Positions 15,968 through 24,684 of a stretch of DNA of 64,000 nucleotides are shown here, piece after piece. The DNA comes from Rhodoferax_B ferrireducens_A (lineage in GTDB: Bacteria; Pseudomonadota; Gammaproteobacteria; Burkholderiales; Burkholderiaceae_C): contig NZ_JAVDXT010000001.1 in NCBI RefSeq assembly GCF_031458075.1, positions 1,488,001-1,552,000 on the forward strand, read 5' to 3'. Position numbers and translations under genes: made by a program. The notes below the pieces were generated by a model, which saw nothing but the letters and a program-made list of their open reading frames with translations, did not search any database and was not told the origin of the DNA. The first letter of the stretch is position 1; every line of letters starts with the position of its first letter.

Positions 15968-16924
15968 ATGCCTACATCCAGTGTTCCGCCCAGTTACAAG
16001 GTGCTCGTTACCGGTGGCACCGGTTTTCTGGGCCAGGCCTTGTGCCAGATGCTGCTGTCCCAGGGCCACCGCCCCACGCTGTGGGTGCGCGATGCGGCCA
16101 AGGCCGAACGCTTGTACGGCCAGACGGTGCGGGCCGTGACCAGCCTGGACGCACTGGCGCCGGACGAGGTGTTCGACGCCATCTTCAATTTCTCGGGCGA
16201 ACCGGTACTCGGGCCGCGCTGGACGCCGGCGCGCAAGCAGGTGCTGCACGCCAGCCGCAGCGGTGTGACCCAGGCCCTGGTGAACTGGGTGGCGCGGGCA
16301 CAGTACAAGCCGCGCCTGCTGCTGTCGGCCTCGGCCATCGGCTACTACGGTACCCAGCCGCCCGGCGACCCGGCGGCGTTGGGCGAAGACGCGTCCGACC
16401 AGCCCATCTTCATGTCTGAGCTGTGCCAGCGCTGGGAGCAGGCCGCGCAGCGCATGGCTTCGCACGGCGTGGCGGTGGCCACCCTGCGCCTGGGCGTGGT
16501 GCTGGGCGAACAAGGGGCCTTGCCCAAGATGCTGCAGCCGTTCCGCTTTGGCGTGGGTGTGCAGATGGGGCGTGGCGACCAGGTGTTCAGCTGGGTGCAT
16601 CTGGACGATGTGGTCGGCGTGGTCAGCCTGCTGCTGGCCCGACTGCACACCACGCCCGACGCGCTGCCCAGCGGCGCCTACAACCTGACCGCGCCGCTGC
16701 CCATCACCCAGAGCGAATTCACCCAGATCGCCGGCACGCAGCTGCGCTGCCTGGTGGCGCTGCCGGTGCCCGCGGCCTTGCTCGACATGCTGCTGGGCGA
16801 GCAGGCCAGCCTGCTGACCGAAGGCCAGCGCGTGGTGCCGCAGCGCCTGCTGGGCGAGGGCTACCGCTTCCGGTTTGAACATTTCGAGGCCGCACTGCGC
16901 GATATCGAGCAGCGGCGCGGGTAA
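15968..16924 (+). CDS. TIGR01777-family NAD(P)-dependent epimerase (YfcH-like)
   Basis: A 318-residue short-chain-dehydrogenase-fold protein. KVLVTGGTGFLGQALC at the N-terminus is the GxxGxxG nucleotide site, and SASAIGYYGTQ with a following acidic stretch is characteristic of TIGR01777. The C-terminal DUF1731 segment is seen at LPVPAALLDMLLGEQASLL to the end. The reaction is unknown; relatives are linked to cell-wall or nucleotide-sugar metabolism and to iron-sulfur or division phenotypes. ATG 15935 and ATG 15968 are both possible; 15968 starts nearer the conserved core. It is followed after 9 bp by the kinase gene, so the two likely form an operon. Confidence 0.88.
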   Translation: MPTSSVPPSYKVLVTGGTGFLGQALCQMLLSQGHRPTLWVRDAAKAERLYGQTVRAVTSLDALAPDEVFDAIFNFSGEPVLGPRWTPARKQVLHASRSGVTQALVNWVARAQYKPRLLLSASAIGYYGTQPPGDPAALGEDASDQPIFMSELCQRWEQAAQRMASHGVAVATLRLGVVLGEQGALPKMLQPFRFGVGVQMGRGDQVFSWVHLDDVVGVVSLLLARLHTTPDALPSGAYNLTAPLPITQSEFTQIAGTQLRCLVALPVPAALLDMLLGEQASLLTEGQRVVPQRLLGEGYRFRFEHFEAALRDIEQRRG

Positions 16925-16933
16925 ATTCTGGGG

Positions 16934-17641
16934 ATGACCCACCCTCCCTTGCATTCCCCCTTGCATCCCCTTCTGATTACCCAGCCGGTGCAGCAGCTGC
17001 TGGACCTGCTGCACAGCCATCCGCAGCGCCGCACCGTGGTTGGCCTGGTCGGCCTGCCAGGTTCCGGCAAAAGCACCATCGCCACCCAGCTGGCCGACGC
17101 CGTCAACGCCCAGGCCGGGCCGGGCAGCATGCTGGCGCTGGGCATGGACGGTTTCCATCTGCCGCGGGCGGCGCTGGCGCAGATGCCCGACCCGGCTGCA
17201 GCGCTGGCCCGGCGCGGCTCACCCTGGACCTTTGATGCTGCCGGGCTGGCCGACCGCCTGCGGGCCTTGCGCGCTGCACCTCTGACTGCCGGCGCCGCAC
17301 CCGTGCCCTGGCCCGAGTTCGAGCACAGCGTGGGCGATCCGGTGGAGAACGCGGTCTGGGTGCCGCCCAGTACCCGGCTGGTGCTGGTCGAAGGCCTGTA
17401 CCTGCTGCACCGCGAGCACGGCTGGAACCTGGACGGCTTGTTCGATACCTGCTGGTATCTGGATGTGCCCATGGAGGTTGCGCTGCAGCGCCTGGTGGCG
17501 CGGCACCAGGCGGCCTGGGGCTTCAGCCTGGCCCAGGCGCAGCACCGGGTGGCGCAGAACGACCAGCTCAACGCCGATACCGTGCTGCACAGCCGGGAGC
17601 GGGCCGACGGACTGGTGCAGTCCGTCCCGCTACCGAGTTAA
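16934..17641 (+). CDS. P-loop kinase, YggC/uridine-kinase-like
   Basis: A 235-residue P-loop protein related to phosphoribulokinase/uridine kinase, of the kind annotated as YggC or nucleoside/nucleotide kinase family. Walker A is GLPGSGKST (about residues 40-48); GMDGFHLPRA is the substrate-site Asp/His motif of this group, and RLVLVEGLYLL matches the Walker B region. Possible substrates include pantothenate-like compounds, sugars or nucleosides; none can be chosen. Its stop overlaps by 4 bp the stop of the convergent PEP-CTERM gene (17638-17641), so no terminator fits between them. Confidence 0.85.
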   Translation: MTHPPLHSPLHPLLITQPVQQLLDLLHSHPQRRTVVGLVGLPGSGKSTIATQLADAVNAQAGPGSMLALGMDGFHLPRAALAQMPDPAAALARRGSPWTFDAAGLADRLRALRAAPLTAGAAPVPWPEFEHSVGDPVENAVWVPPSTRLVLVEGLYLLHREHGWNLDGLFDTCWYLDVPMEVALQRLVARHQAAWGFSLAQAQHRVAQNDQLNADTVLHSRERADGLVQSVPLPS

Positions 17642-18288
17642 CCTTGCTTGCGCCGGCGCACCACCAGCACGCCGGCCAGGCCCAGACCGACCAGGGCCAA
17701 CGAACCGGGCTCGGGCAATTCCACCGCCATCTGGTAGGGGCCGAAGCCATCGGCCGCGGCCTGCGCATTCGGACTGACGCCAAACGCAGCGCTGTAAGAG
17801 GATTCGCCGGCCACGCCCACGCCGGACAGGTCGGACGCGTACGACCACTGGATCGCGTTCACATCGGCGGCGATGAGCTCGATCCAGTAGGTGGTGTTGG
17901 CGGCCAGGGTGTAGCCCGAGGCCAGCGAGAAGCTGTAGGCCGCAAAGCCGGCTGACGAGATGCCCGCGCTGGACAGGCTGTTGAACGCGGCCAGGGTGCT
18001 ACCCGGCGCGCCGCCGCTGCTGGACAGCAGGTTCACCTGGATGTCCGAGACGATGTCCGGCCCCAGGTTCATCAGCAGCGCCTGGACGGCGTTCAGCGTG
18101 CCGCCATTCGCATCGGTGGTGAAGGAGTTGGCCAGCGGGCCCGTGCCATACACCGCATCCGAGCCGGTTTGCGCGGCTTCCAGGTTGTTGTAGACCAGCG
18201 AGGCTTGTGCCGGCATCGCGGCGAGCAGCACGCAGGCGCTGGCCGACAGCAGGGCCGTGCGGAGGAACGAGGGGAGCTTGGAGAACAT
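17638..18288 (-). CDS. PEP-CTERM sorting-domain protein
   Basis: A 216-residue exported protein. A signal peptide (FLRTALLSASACVLLAAMPAQA, cut after about residue 29) precedes a beta-rich domain, and the C-terminus is LPEPGSLALVGLGLAGVLVV then RRRKQG: PEP motif, hydrophobic helix and basic tail, the recognition signal for exosortase EpsH/XrtA-type processing. Such proteins are thought to be anchored in, or exported through, the outer envelope together with exopolysaccharide. The middle domain resembles other PEP-CTERM proteins with 'choice-of-anchor' type beta folds. It begins 32 bp after the phospholipase C gene on the same strand, so the two are probably co-expressed. No exosortase gene is in the window. 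Confidence 0.88.
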   Translation of the reverse strand: MFSKLPSFLRTALLSASACVLLAAMPAQASLVYNNLEAAQTGSDAVYGTGPLANSFTTDANGGTLNAVQALLMNLGPDIVSDIQVNLLSSSGGAPGSTLAAFNSLSSAGISSAGFAAYSFSLASGYTLAANTTYWIELIAADVNAIQWSYASDLSGVGVAGESSYSAAFGVSPNAQAAADGFGPYQMAVELPEPGSLALVGLGLAGVLVVRRRKQG

Positions 18289-18320
18289 GGTATTTCCTGA
18301 AAGTCGAATAGGTTGGCGGC

Positions 18321-20528
18321 TCAGAGCAGCGGATCGCTGACGCCGTGCTTGCCGGTTTCCACATGGCCCGCACATTGGCAGACAAAGCTGGCGTCGGTGC
18401 TGGCCGTTACCATTAGGTCGTACCAGCGCGCGCTGGTCTGCAGCGTCCAGTCGGATCGGTAGCTGGCGCCCGGCGCCAAGGTTTGGTGCGAGGCGTTGCG
18501 CATGTACTGGTCGGTCACGGTGACGGTGGTGGCAGCCGTGCCGAGGTTGGTGACGATCAGCGAAATGCCGCCGCCCACCGTGTCGTACACGGTCTGCACC
18601 GCCAGATTCGCCGCCGCGCCGCCTAAGCTGCCGGCGAACTTGCGGAAGAAGCCGTTCGGCCCATAGACCGACAGGTCGTAGGCGCTGGAGCCGCTCTTTG
18701 GCATCCAAGTATCGGACAGGCTCTTGCCGGCCTCCACCGTATAGCCCCAGGGGCCGGTGCTGCCGCCGGCCACCGAGCTGTTGGCGGTGCGTACATGGAA
18801 CCAGGCGCCGGCGCTGCCGGTATTGCTGAAGCTGATGCCAAAGGTCTGGCTGGCCGCATTGGCGACACCTTGGGCCTGCAGCTGGTAGGGCAGGGCGCGG
18901 GCCAGGCGGGCGCCGGCTTCCTGCACCGGCATGCTCTGGTTGGCCGGTGGCGTAACGGCCAGGTCCGGGTAGGTCTTGCCGCTGCTGACGTCGGACGCGG
19001 GTGGCACATAGGTGCTGGTGCTGGGCAGGCGCGAGGTTCCGCCACTGGCGATCGAGAAGTCCAGGGTCGAGCTCAGATCGCCGCAGACGGTACGGCGCCA
19101 TGGGGTGATGTTCGGCTCCATCACGCCAAAGCGTTTTTCGATGAACTGCACGATGGAGGTGTGGTCGAACACCTGCGAGTTGACCCAGCCGCCCTTGCTC
19201 CAGGGCGAGACCACCAGCATCGGCACGCGCGCGCCCAGGCCGTAGGGGCCGGCGGGGTAGCTGGCCGTGCCGTTACCCGGGTAGATTTCATTCGCGGTGC
19301 TGACAGTGGACTTTCCCTGGGCGGCGGTCATCGGCGGGGTCGGCGGCACTACGTGGTCGAAGAAGCCATCGTTCTCGTCGTAGCAGATGATCAGCACGGT
19401 GCTGGCCCAGACGGCCGGGTTGGCGGTCAGCGCGGCCAGCACATTGTTCACGTACCAGGCGCCGTAGTTGGTCGGCCAGTTCGGGTGCTCGGTATAGGCC
19501 TCGGGGGCGGCGATCCACGATACCTGGGGCAGGGTGTTGTTCAGCACGTCGCTGCGCAGCTGGTCGAACAGCGCGCCGTTGTTGAAGGCGCCGTTGTTGT
19601 AGATATTGGTGCCGACGCGGGCGCGGTCGTACAGCGGATCGCCGGGCGCGGCGTTCTGGTACTGCTTGAAGTACAGCAGCGAGTTGTCGCCGTAGTTGCC
19701 GATGTAGGGCTGGCCGGTCCAGCCCCAGTAGCCTTCGGCGGTCAGGCCCACGCCGATGTCCTGGTAGATCCTCCAGCTGACGCCAGCGCTTTGCAGGCGC
19801 TCGGGATAGGTGCGCCAGTTGTAGCCGGCTTCGGCGTTCGTCACCACCGGGCCGTAGGGCGCGGCGCCATTGCCGTTGCTGCCCAGCACCACGTTGCCGG
19901 GCGTGCTGCCGGTGGCGTTGCCGTCGGCCGTCAGCGTGCCGTTCTGGCCGGACCAGCCAGTCCACAGGTAGTAGCGGTTGGGGTCGGTGGACGCCATGAT
20001 CGAGCAGTGGTAGGCATCGCAGACGGTGAAGGCATCTGCCAGTGCAAAGTAGTAGGGGATGTCCGAGCGCTGCAGGTAGCCCATGGTCTTGCTGGTCTTG
20101 TTCGGAATCCACTTGTCGTAGAGGCCGTTGTTCCAGGCGCCGTGCGCGTCTTTCCAGGAATGCGCGAGGTCGGCCAAAAAGGCCAGGCCCAGGTCGGCGC
20201 CCGCGGGGCGGAACGGCAGCAGCGTGGCCGGGCTTTGCGCCACGCCGGCTGCATTCAGGTTCGGCTGCTGGAACACCGAGTTGCCCGAGCCATACAAGCG
20301 CACGGCCCGCGGGTCGCTGAAGCCGCGCACGCCACGCAGCGTGCCGAAGTAGTGGTCGAACGAGCGGTTCTCCTGCATCAGCACCACGATGTGCTGCACG
20401 TCCTGGATGGTGCCGGTGACGGAATTCGCGGGGATGGCCAGCGCATTCTTGATGGCGTCAGGCAGCACGGTGGTCAGCCCGGCAGCGGCGGCGCCGCGGA
20501 GCAGGGAACGGCGGTCGATGGAAGTCAT
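18321..20528 (-). CDS. Phosphocholine-specific phospholipase C, Tat-secreted
   Basis: A 735-residue acid-phosphatase-superfamily phospholipase C (PlcN/PlcH type) that cleaves phosphatidylcholine or related lipids to diacylglycerol and phosphocholine outside the cytoplasmic membrane. The N-terminus SIDRRSLLRGAAAAGLTTV is a twin-arginine signal; VLMQENRSFDHYFGTLRGV holds the metal-binding Glu-Asn of the active site. Two C-terminal DUF756-type domains (about 520-730) follow, as in PlcN. ATG 20528 with AAGGATCC upstream is the start; the frame's longer version lacks a Tat motif at its beginning. It lacks a phosphate-starvation box I can recognise. PEP-CTERM gene follows. Confidence 0.93.
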   Translation of the reverse strand: MTSIDRRSLLRGAAAAGLTTVLPDAIKNALAIPANSVTGTIQDVQHIVVLMQENRSFDHYFGTLRGVRGFSDPRAVRLYGSGNSVFQQPNLNAAGVAQSPATLLPFRPAGADLGLAFLADLAHSWKDAHGAWNNGLYDKWIPNKTSKTMGYLQRSDIPYYFALADAFTVCDAYHCSIMASTDPNRYYLWTGWSGQNGTLTADGNATGSTPGNVVLGSNGNGAAPYGPVVTNAEAGYNWRTYPERLQSAGVSWRIYQDIGVGLTAEGYWGWTGQPYIGNYGDNSLLYFKQYQNAAPGDPLYDRARVGTNIYNNGAFNNGALFDQLRSDVLNNTLPQVSWIAAPEAYTEHPNWPTNYGAWYVNNVLAALTANPAVWASTVLIICYDENDGFFDHVVPPTPPMTAAQGKSTVSTANEIYPGNGTASYPAGPYGLGARVPMLVVSPWSKGGWVNSQVFDHTSIVQFIEKRFGVMEPNITPWRRTVCGDLSSTLDFSIASGGTSRLPSTSTYVPPASDVSSGKTYPDLAVTPPANQSMPVQEAGARLARALPYQLQAQGVANAASQTFGISFSNTGSAGAWFHVRTANSSVAGGSTGPWGYTVEAGKSLSDTWMPKSGSSAYDLSVYGPNGFFRKFAGSLGGAAANLAVQTVYDTVGGGISLIVTNLGTAATTVTVTDQYMRNASHQTLAPGASYRSDWTLQTSARWYDLMVTASTDASFVCQCAGHVETGKHGVSDPLL

Positions 20529-20686
20529 GGGGGGATCCTTCTTGTGGTTCTGGCGTGCAGCATCCAGGCAGACGGCCATCTTCTGCCGCAGTTGTTACAC
20601 ATCTGTGTCAGCCCACCCCCGGTGCGCATTTGCTTGTGTAAAGCCGGTGCTTCTGTGGCTATCATCCAGAACGCATCCGGCCCATG

Positions 20687-20756
20687 GGTGCTATCTAATT
20701 GAGAGCTTGTGGCGCTGGTATTACCTGTGCTGCAGGCCTGTTTCTTATAAATTTCG
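20687..20756 (+). repeat. Two-hairpin intergenic repeat, copy 5
   Basis: GCTATCTAATTGAGAGC, then GGCGCTGGTATTACCTGTGC and a TTTCTTATAAAT tail. It lies in the 253-bp divergent gap between the phospholipase C and cobQ genes, unlike most copies, which sit at gene ends. I see no other clear element in that gap. Confidence 0.65.
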
Positions 20757-20781
20757 GCTGATCTATGAAGCGACTTACCGC

Positions 20782-22242
20782 ATGACTCTTGCCGTTTGCA
20801 CCATGGTGCTGGGCACCACCAGTGGCGCCGGCAAGAGCTGGCTGACCACCGCGCTGTGCCGCCACTACGCCCGCCAAGGCTTGAAGGTGGCGCCGTTCAA
20901 GGCGCAGAACATGAGCAATAACGCGCGAGTGGTTGCCGGTGGTGAGATTGGCAGCGCCCAGTACTTCCAGGCGCTGGCCGCGCGCGCCGTGCCCGAGGTG
21001 CGGATGAACCCACTGCTGCTCAAGCCCGAGCGCGACACGCACAGCCAGGTGGTGCTGCTGGGCCAGGTCAGCGCCGAGTTGACGGGCATGGACTGGCGCA
21101 GCCGCAGTGCCAAGGTCTGGCCGGTGGTAGCCGAGTCGCTGGATGCGCTGCGCGCCGAGAACGACGTGGTGGTGATCGAAGGCGCGGGCTCGCCGGCCGA
21201 GATCAACCTCAGCAGCAGCGACATCGTCAACATGCGTGTGGCCCGGCATGCCGACGCCCGCTGCCTGCTGGTCACCGACATCGACCGCGGCGGCGCGTTC
21301 GCCCATTTGTACGGCACCTGGGCCTTGCTGCCCGAGGCCGACCGGGCCTTGCTGCGCGGCTTTGTGCTGAACAAGTTCCGCGGCAATGCGGCCTTGCTGT
21401 CCCCCGGCCCCGAGCAGTTGCAGGCGCTGACCGGCGTGCCTACCGTGGCCACCTTGCCGATGTGGTGGCGGCATGGCCTGCCCGAGGAGGATGGGGTGTT
21501 TGACGACCGCTCCCAAGCCACTGGCGTGGTCACCCGCACCGTGGCCATCGTGGCCTATCCGCGCATCAGCAATCTGGACGAATTCCAGCACCTGAAGAAC
21601 ATGCCCGGTGTGCGCCTGGTGTGGGCGCGCAGCCCGGCGGCCTTGGCCGGGGTCGACACCATCATCCTGCCCGGCTCCAAGCACACCAGCAGCGACCTGG
21701 CCTGGCTGCGCCAGCAGGGCCTGGATGCGGCGATCTGCCAGCATGAGGCACAGGGCGGGGCAGTGCTGGGCATCTGCGGTGGCCTGCAAATGCTGGGCGA
21801 GGCGCTGATCGACACCCACGGCATCGACGGCAACGCGCCCGGCCTGGGCCTGCTGCCGCTGGTCACCCAGTTCGAACTGGCGAAGACGGTGCAGCATAAG
21901 CAGGCGGTGTTTGCCTCCGACACGGCCGGGTCCTGGGCAGCGCTGGCTGGGGTGGCGGTGGCCGGCTACGAGATCCACCATGGCCAGACCCAGCAGCATG
22001 CGGCCATGGCCCGGGCCGGCGATGTGGCGCGCGCCGTGTTGCCCGACGGCCTGGGCTGGCAAAACGCGGCCGGCAATGTGCTGGGCCTGTACCTGCACGG
22101 CTTGCTGGAAGGCCCGGCGGTACTGCGCGCGCTGTTTGGCGCCACGGTGCCGACGCTGGACACGGTATTCGACGGCCTGGCGGACTTCGCCGAGGCGCAT
22201 TTTTCGGCCGGATTTTTGGCTTCGCTGGTGCATCGCAGCTGA
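20782..22242 (+). CDS. cobQ: Cobyric acid synthase CobQ/CbiP
   Basis: ATP- and glutamine-dependent amidation of four side chains of adenosylcobyrinic acid a,c-diamide, giving cobyric acid in the cytoplasm. The 486-residue product begins MVLGTTSGAGKSWLTTALCR (P-loop of the BioD-like synthetase domain), continues with VAPFKAQNMSNNA and GAGSPAEINL, and has a class I-like glutamine amidotransferase domain with GICGGLQMLG (catalytic Cys). Length matches the family (about 480-510). The frame is open far upstream, but ATG 20782 is the only start giving a normal N-terminus. No cobalamin riboswitch is evident upstream. The other cobalamin gene in the window, cobT, is 8 kb away. Confidence 0.96.
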   Translation: MTLAVCTMVLGTTSGAGKSWLTTALCRHYARQGLKVAPFKAQNMSNNARVVAGGEIGSAQYFQALAARAVPEVRMNPLLLKPERDTHSQVVLLGQVSAELTGMDWRSRSAKVWPVVAESLDALRAENDVVVIEGAGSPAEINLSSSDIVNMRVARHADARCLLVTDIDRGGAFAHLYGTWALLPEADRALLRGFVLNKFRGNAALLSPGPEQLQALTGVPTVATLPMWWRHGLPEEDGVFDDRSQATGVVTRTVAIVAYPRISNLDEFQHLKNMPGVRLVWARSPAALAGVDTIILPGSKHTSSDLAWLRQQGLDAAICQHEAQGGAVLGICGGLQMLGEALIDTHGIDGNAPGLGLLPLVTQFELAKTVQHKQAVFASDTAGSWAALAGVAVAGYEIHHGQTQQHAAMARAGDVARAVLPDGLGWQNAAGNVLGLYLHGLLEGPAVLRALFGATVPTLDTVFDGLADFAEAHFSAGFLASLVHRS

Positions 22243-22289
22243 TTACACTGCGCCATGGTGTTGCAAACTGTGGCCGCGATGGAGTGCAT

Positions 22290-24680
22290 ATGCTGACGCC
22301 CGGCGGCGCTGCAAGCCGTGCCTGGCGCCAGCTGCAGCAAGCCCTGGTGGCCTGCTGGCGCGACCCTGCGGCCACAGCCGAGCAGGCCGCCAGCTACCGA
22401 GGCCGCCAATACCACGCGGTGCTGCGCCAGCTGCCGATGAGCAGTTCGGGCAATGCGGTGACCGCACTGGCGCTGTGTGCGATCTTCTGGAACAAGGCCG
22501 ACCGTGGCATTTTGCTGGGTTTGACTCTGGTGATCTGGATACTGGGCGCCATCAACTTCTGGCTATGGCAGCAGCGCAAACCCATGGCGGCGTCCACCCC
22601 CGTTTCCATCCGCACGCTGCGTGCGTTCGCGCTGCTGATTGCGGCTGCGGCAGCCTGCTTTGTGGCGATGTTGGGTTATCTGTTTGGGGTGGCCGATGGC
22701 GGCGGGCGGTTGTTGCTGACGGCGGTGCTGGCCGCCTTTATCGCCATGGGCAGCTGGATGTGTGCCTGCCTGCCTCTTACGGGCATCGCCTGGGGGCTGA
22801 CCATGTGCGCGGGGACGGCACTCATCTTTGCGACCCGCCAGGAGATGGTCTATACCTATCTTCTGGGGCTGCTGGGCGTCTATACCGTGGTGGTGGTGGC
22901 CACGGTGCTGGTGAGTTCGCGGGTGTTTTTGGCCGGGCTCAAGGCCGAGACGGAAATCGAGCGGCAGAAGCAGCTGGTGGGCTTGCTGCTGAATGACTTT
23001 GAGGCCAACGCCAGCGACTGGCTATGGGAGACTGACCGCCAGGGCTGCCTGAGCCATGTGTCCGTGCGTCTGGCCGAGGCCATGGGCGTGGCACCGGCTG
23101 CGCTGCAGGGGCGTCCGCTGCTGGAGTTGCTGGCCTCCATGCACCCGCTGCCGACCAACGACCAGGCGGCGATGTTGGCGGGCCTGGGGGCCTGCCTGGC
23201 GCAGGGCTCGCCGTTTCGGGATCTGGTGGTGTCCGCGCAGGTGGCGGGCCAGCCCCAGTGGTGGTCGTTGACCGCCAAACCGCTGCTGGATGCGTCGGGC
23301 CGGCACCAGGGCTGGCGCGGCGTGGGTTCGAACATCACCGCGGTACGCCAGCGCGAGCTGGAGATGCAGCGCCTGGCCCATGTGGACACCCTGACCGGGC
23401 TGGCGAACCGCCACCAGTTCGGCCAGCGCCTGGCCGGCTACTTTGCCTCGGGGCAGGCGGTGGTGCCTTGCAGCTTGCTGCTGCTGGACCTGGACAATTT
23501 CAAAACCGTCAACGATTCGCTGGGCCATGCGGTGGGCGACCAGCTGTTGCAGGAAGTGGCCCGGCGTTTGTCTGCACAGGTGGGGGCCGATGCGCTGCTG
23601 GCCCGCCTGGGCGGTGATGAGTTTGCGCTGATCGTTCGCGGCCGCTTGTCGCGCGAACAGGCCGAACGCTACGGTGCCCAGCTGCAGGCCGCACTGGCCC
23701 AGCCCTGGCGGGTCGACAACCACAGCATCGAGGTGCATGCCAGCATCGGCGTGGGCTTTGCACCGGCCGATGCGGGCACGGCCGAGCAATTGCTCAAGGT
23801 CAGCGACATGGCCTTGTACGCGGCCAAGGCTGCAGGCCGCCACACGCTGCGGTTTTTTGACCCGGCGATGGATGTGCGGGCCCGGCACAAGCTGGGCCTG
23901 CTGAGCGACCTGGGCCTGGCCTTGCAACGCGGTGAGTTCGTGCTGCATTACCAGCCGCAGATGGAGCTGGCCAGTGGCGCATTGCTGGGCTTTGAGGCGC
24001 TGGTGCGCTGGCAGCACCCGGTGCGTGGCCTGGTGTCGCCGCTGGAGTTCATCAGCCTGGCCGAAGAGAGCGGTTTGATCGTACCCCTGGGCGCCTGGGT
24101 GATGCGCCAGGCCTGTCTGGATGCGATGCACTGGCCGGCCCATCTGCGGGTGGCGGTGAATTTGTCGGCCGTGCAGTTTGGCAATGCCGATGTGCTGCAC
24201 ACCCTGCAGGATGCACTGCAGCACAGCGGCCTGGCCTGCGAGCGGCTGGAGTTGGAGATCACCGAGTCCACGCTGATGCGCGACAGCCAGGCCGCGCTGC
24301 AGGTGCTGCATGCGTTGCGCAGCCAGGGCGTGCGGGTGGCGCTGGACGACTTCGGCACCGGCTATTCGTCGCTTTCGTACCTGCGCAGCTTTCCGCTCGA
24401 CAAGCTGAAGATCGACCGCTCCTTCATCAGTCTGATGGACAACCCTGCGGGCGACAGCAGTGCGGTGGCCATCGTGCAAGCCATCATCCAGCTGGCCCAG
24501 GCATTGCATTTGGAGACCACGGCCGAGGGCGTGGAGACCCTGGCCCAGCGCGACACCTTGCGCCGCATAGGTTGCCTGCAGGCCCAGGGCTACCTGATCG
24601 CCAAGCCCATGGATGCGCTGCAGACCCGCAGCTTCATTGCGGGCTGGCTGGTGGCGCCACCCTCAGGATTGGTGGCCTGA
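22290..24680 (+). CDS. Membrane GGDEF-EAL protein with PAS domain
   Basis: A 796-residue c-di-GMP enzyme. The N-terminal ~215 residues hold about five to six hydrophobic helices; then a PAS domain (about 230-350), GGDEF (about 360-520) and EAL (about 535-790). The cyclase site LARLGGDEFALIV is intact but lacks an RxxD inhibitory site (the four residues five to six before it are VGAD). The EAL domain shows EALVRWQHP, VNLSAVQF, EITEST, LDDFGTGYSSL, KIDRSFI, AEGVET and QGYL, all residues needed for phosphodiesterase activity, so it may mainly degrade c-di-GMP. GGAG at 22281 supports ATG 22290 over GTG 22284. It begins 47 bp after cobQ. Confidence 0.92.
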   Translation: MLTPGGAASRAWRQLQQALVACWRDPAATAEQAASYRGRQYHAVLRQLPMSSSGNAVTALALCAIFWNKADRGILLGLTLVIWILGAINFWLWQQRKPMAASTPVSIRTLRAFALLIAAAAACFVAMLGYLFGVADGGGRLLLTAVLAAFIAMGSWMCACLPLTGIAWGLTMCAGTALIFATRQEMVYTYLLGLLGVYTVVVVATVLVSSRVFLAGLKAETEIERQKQLVGLLLNDFEANASDWLWETDRQGCLSHVSVRLAEAMGVAPAALQGRPLLELLASMHPLPTNDQAAMLAGLGACLAQGSPFRDLVVSAQVAGQPQWWSLTAKPLLDASGRHQGWRGVGSNITAVRQRELEMQRLAHVDTLTGLANRHQFGQRLAGYFASGQAVVPCSLLLLDLDNFKTVNDSLGHAVGDQLLQEVARRLSAQVGADALLARLGGDEFALIVRGRLSREQAERYGAQLQAALAQPWRVDNHSIEVHASIGVGFAPADAGTAEQLLKVSDMALYAAKAAGRHTLRFFDPAMDVRARHKLGLLSDLGLALQRGEFVLHYQPQMELASGALLGFEALVRWQHPVRGLVSPLEFISLAEESGLIVPLGAWVMRQACLDAMHWPAHLRVAVNLSAVQFGNADVLHTLQDALQHSGLACERLELEITESTLMRDSQAALQVLHALRSQGVRVALDDFGTGYSSLSYLRSFPLDKLKIDRSFISLMDNPAGDSSAVAIVQAIIQLAQALHLETTAEGVETLAQRDTLRRIGCLQAQGYLIAKPMDALQTRSFIAGWLVAPPSGLVA

Positions 24681-24684
24681 AGCT

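Noticed and set aside
15386..17158. 590-codon reading of the DinB frame
   Set aside because: Only the last 180 codons match DinB; the rest is antisense to the epimerase and kinase genes.
18795..20702. 635-codon open frame on + strand opposite phospholipase C
   Set aside because: Pure antisense of a clear phospholipase C gene in high-GC DNA; composition is Val/Gly/His/Arg-rich without domains. The same applies to long frames at 2652-3887, 20695-22233, 23022-24509, 39765-41306 and 44318-45868.
20529..20781. Cobalamin riboswitch upstream of cobQ
   Set aside because: No B12-box-like core could be seen; the gap is mostly repeat copy 5.
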